A program made the position numbers and the translations under genes. Shown piece by piece: positions 7,029 through 14,978 of a stretch of DNA of 26,772 nucleotides. This DNA comes from Pseudomonadota bacterium (GTDB lineage: Bacteria > Pseudomonadota > Alphaproteobacteria > Rhizobiales > Devosiaceae): assembly GCA_023390785.1 (NCBI GenBank), contig JAEWCE010000009.1, positions 1-26,772 on the forward strand. Reading direction: 5' to 3'. The notes under the pieces are model-generated. The model made no database searches. It was not told the origin of the DNA and was given only the letters and a program-made list of their open reading frames with translations. How positions within the stretch are numbered: position 1 is the stretch's first letter; the number at the start of each line of letters is the position of its first letter.

Positions 7029-7529
7029 ATGTCCGACGTAGCATTCGAATATCCCGCCGACGCACCGCTGATGATCACCACACGCACCTTCGATGCGCCG
7101 CGGACGTTGGTGTGGACCTGCTTCAGCCGGCCCGAGCACGTGGCGCGCTGGTGGGGACCGAAGAGCATTTCGCCCATCGTGAAGCTCGACAAATTCGAGT
7201 TTCGCGTTGGCGGCAAATGGCGCTTCGTCACGCAGCGGCCGGATGGCACGCAGACCATCGTCTTTCACGGCACCTACAAGGACATCGTCAAGCCCGAGAA
7301 GATCGTCAACACCTTCGCGGTCGAGAGCATGTATGCAGAAGATGACATGCTGACCGAGACGCATACCTTCGAGGCGCGCGGCGACACGACGTTCTACCGC
7401 GCCGTGGCCAACCTCGGCACCATTGAGGCCCGCGACGGCGTCGTCGCAGGCGGCATGGAGGCTGGCGCCCGCGAGTCGCTGGGTCAGCTCGACGAGCTCC
7501 TCGCCGACCTCATGGTCGCGGCGAAATGA
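7029..7529 (+). CDS. SRPBCC (AHSA1-like) domain protein, copy 1
   Basis: A 166-residue START/Bet v 1-fold protein. The family hallmarks are MITTRTFDAPRTLVW, HVARWWGPKS (about residues 37-46), then VGGKWRF and a C-terminal helix beginning GGMEAGARESLGQLDELL. The fold forms a hydrophobic pocket, but the ligand is unknown. The start is ATG 7029 because of a strong agggagg ribosome-binding site; an upstream in-frame ATG at 6906 would add an ArsR-tail-like segment. Its stop overlaps the next start (ATGA), so the two SRPBCC genes are coupled. Confidence 0.92.
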   Translation: MSDVAFEYPADAPLMITTRTFDAPRTLVWTCFSRPEHVARWWGPKSISPIVKLDKFEFRVGGKWRFVTQRPDGTQTIVFHGTYKDIVKPEKIVNTFAVESMYAEDDMLTETHTFEARGDTTFYRAVANLGTIEARDGVVAGGMEAGARESLGQLDELLADLMVAAK

Positions 7530-8029
7530 GCTTCGCTGCCGCCGATGACAGCAGGACGCTGACCATCACGCGCACCCTCAAGGCGCCGCGTGCGCTGGTG
7601 TGGAAGATGTTCGCCGATCCCTATCATCTGGCGCAATGGTGGGGCCCGGAAGGCTACAGCAACCGGGTCGAGCGGCTCGACTTCCGCACCGGCGGGAGCT
7701 GGCGGCACGTGATGATCGGCCCGGACGGACGGGAGCTGCCCACCGACAATGTCATCCTCGAGGTCGCCGAGCCGGAACGCATCGTCTATCGCAACGCGCC
7801 TGCCGACCCCAGGATCTTCGGCGACAACCCGCCGCCGGCCTTCACCAAGACTGTTACGTTCGACGATCTCGGCGACGGCCGGACGCAGCTCACTCTCGTG
7901 TGCAGCTTCGATACCGAGGCGCAACGCGAGGCCGTCATCCGACGCGGCTTCGTCCTCGGCACCAACCAGAGCTACGACAAGCTCGAAGCCTACCTCGCGA
8001 CCCAGTCGGACGCGCCGCCGCCACGCTGA
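7526..8029 (+). CDS. SRPBCC (AHSA1-like) domain protein, copy 2
   Basis: A 167-residue protein of the same fold as its neighbour: LTITRTLKAPRALVW, HLAQWWGPEGYS, TGGSWRHVM and a C-terminal helix beginning RRGFVLGTNQSYDKLEAYL. Compared with copy 1 it has an insertion rich in Pro and Asp (PADPRIFGDNPPP) that shapes one side of the pocket. It starts within the stop of copy 1 (ATGA overlap). Ligand and activity are unknown. The repeated use of this fold with hydrolases suggests binding or chaperoning of small hydrophobic compounds, which is inference. Confidence 0.92.
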   Translation: MSFAAADDSRTLTITRTLKAPRALVWKMFADPYHLAQWWGPEGYSNRVERLDFRTGGSWRHVMIGPDGRELPTDNVILEVAEPERIVYRNAPADPRIFGDNPPPAFTKTVTFDDLGDGRTQLTLVCSFDTEAQREAVIRRGFVLGTNQSYDKLEAYLATQSDAPPPR

Positions 8030-8095
8030 CGCTTCGCGTGGCATTGCCCATACCGGCCTTTGCGCCCCACACTCAAACTCGAGGAGACCATCATC

Positions 8096-8908
8096 ATGGC
8101 CACCACCCGTCCCAAGTCCGGATATGCGCCCGTCAACGGCATCGAGCTCTATTACGAACTTCACGGCAGCGGGAAGCCGCTCGTCCTGCTGCACGGCGGG
8201 TTCATGGCGCTCGAGATGTTCGGTCCGGTGCTCGAAGCGCTGGCCGAGGGCCGTCAGGTGATCGCGGTCGATCTGCAGGGGCACGGACGCACCCTGCCCT
8301 TCGATCGGCGGATGACTTTCGCCAATCTCGCTACGGACGTCGCCGAGCTGATCCGATGGCTCGGTCATGACAAGGCAGACGTCATGGGCTACTCCATGGG
8401 TGCCCTCACCGCATTGCGGCTCGCCATCGACCATCCGGCAGTCCTCGACCGCCTGATCGTCACCTCGGCGCCCTATGCCTTCGCCGGCTGGCACGACTAC
8501 AACCAGCAGGGCATGAAGGGGATGGCCGCCGATCCCCAGCAGTCGGTCGAGCCGATGCGCCAGACGCCGATGTACCAGCTCTACCAGACGCTGATGCCCG
8601 ACGCCGAGGCGAACTGGGCGCGGACCGTGGCGCAGACCTCCGCCATGGTGGGCGCCGACTTCGACTGGTCGGCGGAAGTGCCCGGCATCACTGCTCCCAC
8701 CTTGCTGATCTATGCGGACTGGGACGCCGTTCGCACCGCCCATGCCGCAGCTTTCTTCGAGCTGCGCGGCGGTGGCCGGCAGGATGCGCTGTGGGACGGC
8801 TCCAACATGAACCGGAACCGTCTCGCCATTATTCCCGGCGCGACCCATTACAACATCGGCACCGATCCGCGGCTGGCGGCGACCGCCGCGGCCTTCCTCG
8901 ACGCCTGA
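8096..8908 (+). CDS. Alpha/beta hydrolase
   Basis: A 270-residue alpha/beta-hydrolase. The oxyanion segment HGG lies at 33-35 and the nucleophile elbow is GYSMG with S100. The acid is probably D208 or D210 (YADWD) and the catalytic histidine H251 (GATHYN). No signal peptide or membrane segment is seen, so it is cytoplasmic. The family covers esterases, lactonases and related enzymes; the substrate is not predictable. ATG 8096 is chosen over an upstream TTG because of the gaggag site seven to eight bases before it. It is the fourth gene of the arsR operon, after a 66-bp gap. Confidence 0.9.
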   Translation: MATTRPKSGYAPVNGIELYYELHGSGKPLVLLHGGFMALEMFGPVLEALAEGRQVIAVDLQGHGRTLPFDRRMTFANLATDVAELIRWLGHDKADVMGYSMGALTALRLAIDHPAVLDRLIVTSAPYAFAGWHDYNQQGMKGMAADPQQSVEPMRQTPMYQLYQTLMPDAEANWARTVAQTSAMVGADFDWSAEVPGITAPTLLIYADWDAVRTAHAAAFFELRGGGRQDALWDGSNMNRNRLAIIPGATHYNIGTDPRLAATAAAFLDA

Positions 8909-8919
8909 CGGAGACGGCA

Positions 8920-9426
8920 ATGAGTGAGAACGTCGTCCACGCGCCGGCAGATGAAAGCTACTTCACCATCAGGCGCACTTTCGAAGCGCCGCGGCGGCTG
9001 ATCTACAAATGCTACACCGAGCCGCAGCACATGGCGCATTTCTGGGGACCACGCGAAACCACCCTCGCCGAGTGCCGCATCGACCTGCGGGTCGGCGGCG
9101 TGTGGAAGGTACGCTGGCAGTACCCGGACGGCCGTAGCTGGGGCTACGCCAGCGTCTATCTCGCCATCACCCCCGATTCCGAGCTGCACTATCGCGACGC
9201 GCCGAGCGACTGGGTCTTCGGGCTCGACGGCCTGCCACCGGCAGAACTCGACTCTACAATCGCGCTTGCGGACCAGGGCCGCAACACCCTGGTGACGGTC
9301 ACCGTGCGCTGTGCCTCCGTCGCGGCACGCGACGAGAATTTGCGACGTGGGTTCAGCGGCATGGTGAGCGTCGGCAACGACCGGCTGGCCGAGTACCTGC
9401 GAACCATCGACCTCGCGACCGTGTGA
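8920..9426 (+). CDS. SRPBCC (AHSA1-like) domain protein, copy 3
   Basis: A 168-residue SRPBCC protein with FTIRRTFEAPRRLIY, HMAHFWGPRETT, VGGVWKVRW and a terminal helix beginning LRRGFSGMVSVGNDRLAEYL. It is closer to copy 2 than to copy 1 in its C-terminal half (RRGF plus the final helix). The frame is open upstream through the previous gene, but ATG 8920 has a cggagac site and the domain begins here. Eleven bases separate it from the hydrolase stop. Ligand unknown. Confidence 0.92.
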   Translation: MSENVVHAPADESYFTIRRTFEAPRRLIYKCYTEPQHMAHFWGPRETTLAECRIDLRVGGVWKVRWQYPDGRSWGYASVYLAITPDSELHYRDAPSDWVFGLDGLPPAELDSTIALADQGRNTLVTVTVRCASVAARDENLRRGFSGMVSVGNDRLAEYLRTIDLATV

Positions 9427-9440
9427 AGGAGAAGATCAGC

Positions 9441-10238
9441 ATGGCTTTCGTAACCTCCCGCGACGGCACGCGGATTGGCTACTCGGTCGTCGGCAGCGGC
9501 CCGGCGATCGTGATCGTCGATGGGGCCCTCTGCTGGCGCGCGTCGGGTCCCTCCGGTCCGCTTGCCGAGCAGCTAAAGGATCGGTTCACGGTCTACACCT
9601 ACGATCGGCGCGGCCGCGGCGAGAGCGGCGACACCAAACCGTTCGCCATCGAGCGCGAAGTCGAGGACCTCGATGCAATCATCGACGCGGCTGGTGGTGG
9701 TGCTGCGGTTTACGCGATCTCATCGGGTGTGCCGCTGGCCCTCGCAGCCGCCAACACGCTCGATGCCGGCAAGATCACCAGAATGGTGCTCTATGAGGCG
9801 CCGATCTATGCCGACCAGACGCGCCGGCTGGATCCCACCTACGTCCCGCGCATGAACCAGTTCATCGCCAGCGGCAACAATGCCGGCGCCATCAAGCTCT
9901 TCATGCGCAATGTCGGAGTCCCTGGCTTCGGCCTCGTGATGATGCAGCTGATGGGGATCATCAGGAAGCTCGCGCCCGTTGCGCCCACGCTGGCCTACGA
10001 CACGGCGCTCTGCGCGCCCTACTGGGGCTCGACCCCGCCGCCGGAGGGATCGTGGCCGAACGCACGCATGCCGGTGCTCAACATCGGCGGCGGCAAGTCC
10101 GATCCGTGGATGCAGAATGCGCAGGTTGCCATCAGCAAGGCTCTGCCCAACGCCACGCACAAGACGTTGCCGGGTCAGAACCACATGGTGGCCGCGACCG
10201 CGATCGCACCGATGATCAAGGAATTCGTGGCGGCCTGA
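9441..10238 (+). CDS. Alpha/beta hydrolase (AISSG nucleophile elbow)
   Basis: A 265-residue alpha/beta-hydrolase of a different subfamily from the one at 8096. The nucleophile elbow reads A92-I-S94-S-G96, with alanine where most members have glycine. The acid is probably the Asp in GGKSDPW and the histidine is in GQNHMVAA. YDRRGRGESGD at 54-64 is the usual loop before the helical cap. ATG 9441 is preferred over GTG 9423 because an AAGGAG site (9426-9431) sits between them. It is the last gene of the arsR operon and is followed by a terminator-like hairpin. Substrate unknown. Confidence 0.9.
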   Translation: MAFVTSRDGTRIGYSVVGSGPAIVIVDGALCWRASGPSGPLAEQLKDRFTVYTYDRRGRGESGDTKPFAIEREVEDLDAIIDAAGGGAAVYAISSGVPLALAAANTLDAGKITRMVLYEAPIYADQTRRLDPTYVPRMNQFIASGNNAGAIKLFMRNVGVPGFGLVMMQLMGIIRKLAPVAPTLAYDTALCAPYWGSTPPPEGSWPNARMPVLNIGGGKSDPWMQNAQVAISKALPNATHKTLPGQNHMVAATAIAPMIKEFVAA

Positions 10239-10283
10239 GCAGGCAGGCCTTTCCACAGCGGCCGCTGAGGGCACAGAACACCA

Positions 10284-10312
10284 AAGGCGGACAAGCCTCG
10301 CTCGTCCGCCTT
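10284..10312. terminator. Terminator hairpin between convergent hydrolase and thrS genes
   Basis: A perfect 9-bp stem AAGGCGGAC / GTCCGCCTT encloses an 11-base loop. It lies between the stop of the rightward operon (10238) and the stop of leftward thrS (10326), so it can serve both. The T-runs after it are short (ATTTC rightward, TTTGGTGTT leftward). Confidence 0.65.
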
Positions 10313-10325
10313 CGGATTTCTCACC

Positions 10326-12305
10326 TCAGGCCGCGAGCCGCGGCGCGCGCTTGAGGTCCGGGGGCGTCGCCTCCGTCATCAGTTCGACGATGGCATCCAT
10401 CGCCGGCGTTACCTTCTGGCCCTCGGCGCCGAGCCGGCGGATGGACACGGTCCCCTCCTCCGCTTCGCGCTTGCCGACCACGAACATCACCGGCACCTTC
10501 TGCGTCGAGTGCTCGCGCACCTTGTAGTTGATATTCTCGTTACGCACGTCGAGCTCGGCCCGGATACCGGCATCGCGCAGTTGCTGCACCAGCTTTTCCG
10601 CGTAGGCGTCGGCGTCCGAAACGATGGTCGCCACCACCACCTGGACCGGCGACAGCCACATCGGCATCTTGCCGGCGTAACTCTCGAGCATCATGCCGAT
10701 GAAGCGCTCCAGGGAGCCGAGGATGGCGCGGTGCAGCATCACCGCATATTTGCGTGAGCCGTCTTCGGCCACGTAGGTCGCGTCGAGCCGCTCCGGCAGC
10801 ACGTAGTCGAGCTGCAGCGTCCCCACCTGCCACGAGCGGCCGATGGCGTCCTTCAGATGGAACTCGAGCTTGGGCGCGTAGAACGCCCCTTCGCCCTCGG
10901 CGATGACGAAGTCGTAGCCGGTGGCGCGCAACGCGTCGCCCAGCGCCTTCTCGGCGGCATTCCATCGCTCGATGGTACCGCCGAACTTCTCGGGCCGCGT
11001 CGCCAGCTTGATCACCACGTTGTCGAAGCCCATGTCCTCGTACACCGAGTACAGCAGGTGCACGAATTTCTCGGTCTCGGACTGGATCTGCTCTTCGGTG
11101 CAGAAGATGTGAGCGTCGTCCTGTGTCATCTGTCGCACGCGCAGCAGGCCGTGCAGGGCGCCGTGCGCCTCGTTGCGGTGACAGCAGCCGAATTCGGCAA
11201 GCCGCATCGGCAGGTCGCGGTAGCTCTTGGTGCCCTGGTTGAAGATCTGGATGTGGGCCGGGCAGTTCATCGGCTTGAGCGCCATCAACTCGGCCTTGCC
11301 GCTCAGCACCGGACCTTCCTCTTCGGTCCCCGGCACCTCGTCGGGCACCACGAACATGTTCTCGCGGTACTTGCCCCAGTGGCCCGAGGCTTCCCAGAAC
11401 TTGCTGCTCATCAGCTGCGGCGTCTTCACCTCGGTGTAGCCGCCGGCATTCACCCGACGGCGGATATACTCCTCCATCTGGTTGTAGATGACGAAGCCTT
11501 TGGGGTGCCAGAACACCGACCCCGGCGCCTCGTCCTGCAGATGGAACAGGTCCAGCTCGCGGCCGAGCTTGCGGTGATCGCGCTTTTCGGCCTCCTCGAG
11601 CATCTTGAGGTAGTCGTCGAGCTCCTTCTGGTTGGCAAACGCCGTTCCATAGATGCGCGACAGCACCGGGTTGTTGCTGTCGCCGCGCCAGTAGGCGCCG
11701 GCCACCTTGGTGAGCTTGAACGCCTGGCCGACATCCTTGGTCGAGCGCATGTGCGGGCCGCGGCAGAGGTCGAACCACTGGCCCTGCTTGTAGATCTTGA
11801 TCGACTGGTCGGCGGGAATGGCGTCGACCAGCTCGACCTTGAAGTTCTCGCCCTTGGCGGCGAAGACGCGCTTGGCCTCCTCGCGGGTCCACACTTCCTT
11901 CGTAAAGGCGGCGCCGCGATCGATGATCTCCTTCATCTTCTTTTCGATCAGCGGAAACTCTTCCTCGCTGAACGGCGTGTCGCGCTTGAAGTCGTAGTAG
12001 AAGCCGTTTTCGATGACCGGACCGATGGTCACCTGCGTGCCCGGCCACAGCTCCTGTACGGCCTCGGCGAGGACGTGTGCGGCGTCGTGGCGTATCAACC
12101 CGAGCCCATCCGCGCTGTCGCGCATGACGAATTCGATCCGGCCGTCATCGTTCAGCGGGTCGCTCAGATCCGTGAGCACCCCGTTCCACTTCATGGCGAC
12201 GGTCTTTTTGGCGAGGCTGGGGGAGATCCCTTCGACCACGGTGGTCCCGGTGGTGCCACGCGCATAGTCGCGTACTGCACCGTCGGGGAACGTCACCTTG
12301 ATCAT
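10326..12305 (-). CDS. thrS: Threonyl-tRNA synthetase
   Basis: A 659-residue class II aminoacyl-tRNA synthetase that charges tRNA-Thr in the cytoplasm. An N-terminal TGS domain (1-62) precedes the editing domain, which removes misattached serine; its key residues H73, H77, C181 and H185 (HDAAH, CRGPH) are all present. The catalytic core carries the zinc ligands C348 (MNCPAH), H399 (DDAHIF) and a later histidine in MLHRAILGS. The C-terminal anticodon-binding domain starts at about residue 560 and contains VPVMFVVGKREAEEGTVSIR. ATG 12305 is chosen because an AGGAG site precedes it and the TGS domain starts there; the frame remains open upstream. It is complete and looks functional. Confidence 0.98.
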   Translation of the reverse strand: MIKVTFPDGAVRDYARGTTGTTVVEGISPSLAKKTVAMKWNGVLTDLSDPLNDDGRIEFVMRDSADGLGLIRHDAAHVLAEAVQELWPGTQVTIGPVIENGFYYDFKRDTPFSEEEFPLIEKKMKEIIDRGAAFTKEVWTREEAKRVFAAKGENFKVELVDAIPADQSIKIYKQGQWFDLCRGPHMRSTKDVGQAFKLTKVAGAYWRGDSNNPVLSRIYGTAFANQKELDDYLKMLEEAEKRDHRKLGRELDLFHLQDEAPGSVFWHPKGFVIYNQMEEYIRRRVNAGGYTEVKTPQLMSSKFWEASGHWGKYRENMFVVPDEVPGTEEEGPVLSGKAELMALKPMNCPAHIQIFNQGTKSYRDLPMRLAEFGCCHRNEAHGALHGLLRVRQMTQDDAHIFCTEEQIQSETEKFVHLLYSVYEDMGFDNVVIKLATRPEKFGGTIERWNAAEKALGDALRATGYDFVIAEGEGAFYAPKLEFHLKDAIGRSWQVGTLQLDYVLPERLDATYVAEDGSRKYAVMLHRAILGSLERFIGMMLESYAGKMPMWLSPVQVVVATIVSDADAYAEKLVQQLRDAGIRAELDVRNENINYKVREHSTQKVPVMFVVGKREAEEGTVSIRRLGAEGQKVTPAMDAIVELMTEATPPDLKRAPRLAA

Positions 12306-12493
12306 TTGGAATCTCCTGAATTGCCAGTATTGGCGGGGAACGCCGCGAAAACGGCGGCGAGCGGCTCTTATCATGGCAGGAGTCGGGGTGTCACCCGCCC
12401 GTAGAGCGCGAAACGTCAGCGAAAACAGGGGGTGGGCCGCACAGCAATAGGCGGAAGGCTGGCGCCTCCCGCCATTCGTACATGTAGCGCCCA

Positions 12494-12514
12494 GGGGGCT
12501 TGCTTCAAGCCCCC
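12494..12514. promoter_or_regulatory. Perfect GC-rich hairpin between divergent thrS and flavoprotein genes
   Basis: GGGGGCTTG / CAAGCCCCC forms a perfect 9-bp stem with a 3-base CTT loop, 46 bp before the monooxygenase ATG. The 254-bp intergenic region 12306-12559 should hold both divergent promoters. No T-run follows the hairpin in either direction, so it is more likely a regulatory or junction element than an intrinsic terminator. I see no other clear structure in the gap. Confidence 0.4.
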
Positions 12515-12559
12515 GGCCATCCGCTATGAGGCGTGCCTCGTTGCAGAAGGAGGCAGATC

Positions 12560-14047
12560 ATGCTGCAGCATCAGGTGGTGATTGCGGGCGCCGGGCCGAC
12601 GGGCATGATGCTCGCGGCGGAGCTCAAGCTTGCCGGGGTCGACGCGGTCCTGCTGGAGCGACGGCAGAGCGCCGAGCTGGTGGGCTCCCGCGCCGGCGGG
12701 CTGCAGGCCCGCAGCCTCGAAATCCTCGACCAGCGCGGCGTCGTCGACCGCTTCCTCCGAGAGGGGCAAAAGGCGCAGACCACGGGCTTTGCCGGGGTGC
12801 ATTTCGACATCAGCGGCTTCCCCACCCGCCACCCCTATGGCCTCGGGCTATGGCAGAAGCACATCGAGCGCATTCTCGCCGGCTGGATCGGCGAGCTGGG
12901 CGTGGAGGTCCGCCGCGGCACTGAGGTGGTCGGTCTCACACAGGACGAAACCGGCGTCGATGTGGCGCTGGTCGATGGCACCACGATCCGCGCCGCCTAC
13001 CTCGTCGGCTGCGATGGCGGCCGCAGCCTGGTGCGCAAGGCGGCCGGCATCGACTTCCCCGGCTCGGCGCCGACCACCAGCAATCTGATCGCCGCCGTCG
13101 AGATGACCGAGCTGCCGCCGCTCGGCGTGCATCATACCGCCTTCGGCACCCACGCCTTCGGCCGGGAGGAGTACGAGATCCGCGACGGCGAGGTGGCGTT
13201 CAAGGACGGCGGCCCGATCCGGGTGCTGGTCACCGAACCGCAGTTGCACACCGGCGCCGAGCCGACCCTGCGCGAGCTCAGCGACGCCCTGATGGCGGTG
13301 TGCGGCACCGACTACGGCGTCCACAGCCCGGTTTCGATCTCGCGCTTCACCGATGCGGCGCGGCAGGCGGCGACCTACCGCAAGGGGCGCGTGCTGGTCG
13401 CCGGCGACGCTGCGCACATCCATCCGCCGGACGGCGGCCAGGGCCTCAATCTGGGCCTGCAGGACGCGGTGAATCTGGGCTGGAAGCTGGCGCAGGTGGT
13501 GAGGGGCATTTCGCTTGAGAGGCTGCTCGATAGCTACCATGCGGAGCGTCATCCGGTCGCGGCACGGGTCCTGCGCCACACCATGGCCTCGGTGCTGCTG
13601 CGCCGCGACGACGCGCGCAGCAAGGCTCTGCGCGACACCGTCGCCGAGCTCCTGGGCATGGACGAGCCGCGGCTGCGCCTTGCCGCCGAGATGTCAGGGC
13701 TCGGCGTCCACTACGATCAGGGCCCGGGCCACCCCCTGCTCGGCCGGCGCATGCCCGACCTCGACCTGGCGACAGCACGGGGCCTCACGCGGGTTTATGC
13801 GTTGCTGCACTCGGCGCGGCCGCTCTTGCTCAACTTCGCGGCCGCCGGCAGCCTGGTTCTCGGCTCCTGGGCCGATCGCGTGCACTTGGTGGACGCCACG
13901 ACCGACGGCCCGTGGGACCTGCCGGCCCTCGGCCCGGTCCCGGCGCCGGCTGCGGTGCTCGTCCGCCCAGACGGCTATGTCGGCTGGGTCGGCGAGGGCA
14001 CATCAACCGGGCTCACCGACGCCCTCGGCACCTGGTGCGGGCAATGA
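12560..14047 (+). CDS. FAD-dependent aromatic monooxygenase, rifampicin monooxygenase (Rox)-like
   Basis: A 495-residue group A flavoprotein hydroxylase. It has the FAD-binding G-x-G-x-x-G (G10, G12, G15), the FAD/NAD(P)H motif YLVGCDGGRSLVRK, and the FAD ribityl motif GDAAHIHPPDGGQGLN. The C-terminal part is a thioredoxin-like domain, as in phenol and polyketide hydroxylases. Segments such as GTDYGVHSP, SYHAERHPVA and LVRPDGYVGWVGE match my memory of actinobacterial rifampicin monooxygenases, so that subfamily is likely. The true substrate could be another aromatic or naphthoquinone compound. ATG 12560 follows an aaggagg site. It runs against its neighbours thrS and yidD and looks like an insertion between them. 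Confidence 0.88.
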   Translation: MLQHQVVIAGAGPTGMMLAAELKLAGVDAVLLERRQSAELVGSRAGGLQARSLEILDQRGVVDRFLREGQKAQTTGFAGVHFDISGFPTRHPYGLGLWQKHIERILAGWIGELGVEVRRGTEVVGLTQDETGVDVALVDGTTIRAAYLVGCDGGRSLVRKAAGIDFPGSAPTTSNLIAAVEMTELPPLGVHHTAFGTHAFGREEYEIRDGEVAFKDGGPIRVLVTEPQLHTGAEPTLRELSDALMAVCGTDYGVHSPVSISRFTDAARQAATYRKGRVLVAGDAAHIHPPDGGQGLNLGLQDAVNLGWKLAQVVRGISLERLLDSYHAERHPVAARVLRHTMASVLLRRDDARSKALRDTVAELLGMDEPRLRLAAEMSGLGVHYDQGPGHPLLGRRMPDLDLATARGLTRVYALLHSARPLLLNFAAAGSLVLGSWADRVHLVDATTDGPWDLPALGPVPAPAAVLVRPDGYVGWVGEGTSTGLTDALGTWCGQ

Positions 14048-14059
14048 CCTGCGACAATG

Positions 14060-14371
14060 TCAGGCCCAGCGACCGTATCTCCACGGCAAATACCACCGTG
14101 CGCGTGATGGTAGCGCCTCCGGCACCGGATCGTAGCCGTGCGTTCCGCCCGGCCGGCAGCGCGTGATCCGGGCCAGCCCCATCCAGCCGCCGGGCCAGAA
14201 GCCGAAGCGCCAGATGGCGTCGCGGGTGTATTCGCTGCAGGTCGGCGCGTGCCGGCAGGTCCGCCCGGTGAAGGCCGAGAGCGTGTAGCGGTAAAGCTGG
14301 ATCAAGCCGTAGGCCGCAAGCCTGAACGGGAAGTCCACTACGCGCCAGAAGCTGCTCGCAAACCGAGTCAA
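14060..14371 (-). CDS. yidD: Membrane protein insertion efficiency factor YidD
   Basis: A 103-residue YidD protein, a small membrane-associated factor that aids YidC-dependent insertion of inner-membrane proteins. The hallmark is RYTLSAFTGRTCRHAPTCSEYTRDAI with its two conserved cysteines, then GWMGLARITRCRPGG and the GYDPVP motif. An amphipathic or hydrophobic N-terminus precedes it. The start is taken as TTG 14371, which overlaps the TGA of the upstream scaffold gene (TTGA), giving tight translational coupling. The longer open frame upstream is a shadow of that gene. In many Rhizobiales yidD is not next to yidC; this placement fits that pattern. Confidence 0.88.
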   Translation of the reverse strand: MTRFASSFWRVVDFPFRLAAYGLIQLYRYTLSAFTGRTCRHAPTCSEYTRDAIWRFGFWPGGWMGLARITRCRPGGTHGYDPVPEALPSRARWYLPWRYGRWA

Positions 14372-14868
14372 CTGGCGCCCACAACGGCTTGTTCGGCCTC
14401 GATCTTGTCGAGCGCGTCGGCCACCGCGTCGAACACCAGCAGGGTCGAGCCGTGGCGCGGGGCGTAATCGCGCACCGGCTCGAGATACGCCAGGTCGGCC
14501 CATTTTCCCGCGGGCGGCGCGCCTTCGGCCTTCAGCATCTCGATCATCTGCGCACGGAGGGCGCGGAACTCGGCGACGGGGGTGCCGACGATGTGGGTGG
14601 CAACGATTGCCGCCGACGTCTGGCCCAGCGCGCAAGCGGATATTTGGTGCCCGTAAGCACATATTTTACCGTCCGCAGACACCGAAATATCGACATCGAT
14701 GGACGAGCCGCAGACCCGGCTCACCCGCCGCGCGCTTGCATCCGGATGCACGAGCCGCCCCGGAATTGGTTGATTGGCCGCAATTTCGAGGATCTTCTGG
14801 GAATAAAGATCGCTCAGTTCCATTGTGGTTACATCGCTGTTTCTTGAGGCCTTTTGCCCCCCGCTCAT
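14368..14868 (-). CDS. NifU_N/IscU-type iron-sulfur cluster scaffold protein
   Basis: A 166-residue protein of the NifU N-terminal (IscU-like) family. Cysteines in RVCGSSI and SACALGQTSAA occupy the first two cluster-ligand positions. The third canonical IscU cysteine is absent, as in the alphaproteobacterial variant of this family that usually lies beside yidD. C-terminal features are GKWADLAYLEPVRDY and RHGSTLLVFDAV. ATG 14868 is chosen for its GGAGG site five bases away. ATG 14823 (MELSDLYSQ) matches the usual family start but has no good ribosome site. A role in Fe-S cluster biogenesis is likely from the family but unproven for this variant. Confidence 0.85.
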   Translation of the reverse strand: MSGGQKASRNSDVTTMELSDLYSQKILEIAANQPIPGRLVHPDASARRVSRVCGSSIDVDISVSADGKICAYGHQISACALGQTSAAIVATHIVGTPVAEFRALRAQMIEMLKAEGAPPAGKWADLAYLEPVRDYAPRHGSTLLVFDAVADALDKIEAEQAVVGAS

Positions 14869-14978
14869 ATAGTCCTCCGCCCGGCCGATGTCAGGGTGCC
14901 CCGCCTGAGGCACGTGGTCCGGAACATTTCGGGCTCTGCCTGCATCTAATGCCCGAGACCAAAAGGAAAACACCGCCC

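Noticed and set aside
7484..8920. 478-codon antisense frame over the SRPBCC and hydrolase genes
   Set aside because: The opposite strand has clear family motifs, ribosome sites and coupled starts; this frame has none.
10857..12404. 515-codon + strand frame antisense to thrS
   Set aside because: thrS is certain from its catalytic and zinc residues; the antisense frame is a codon-bias shadow.
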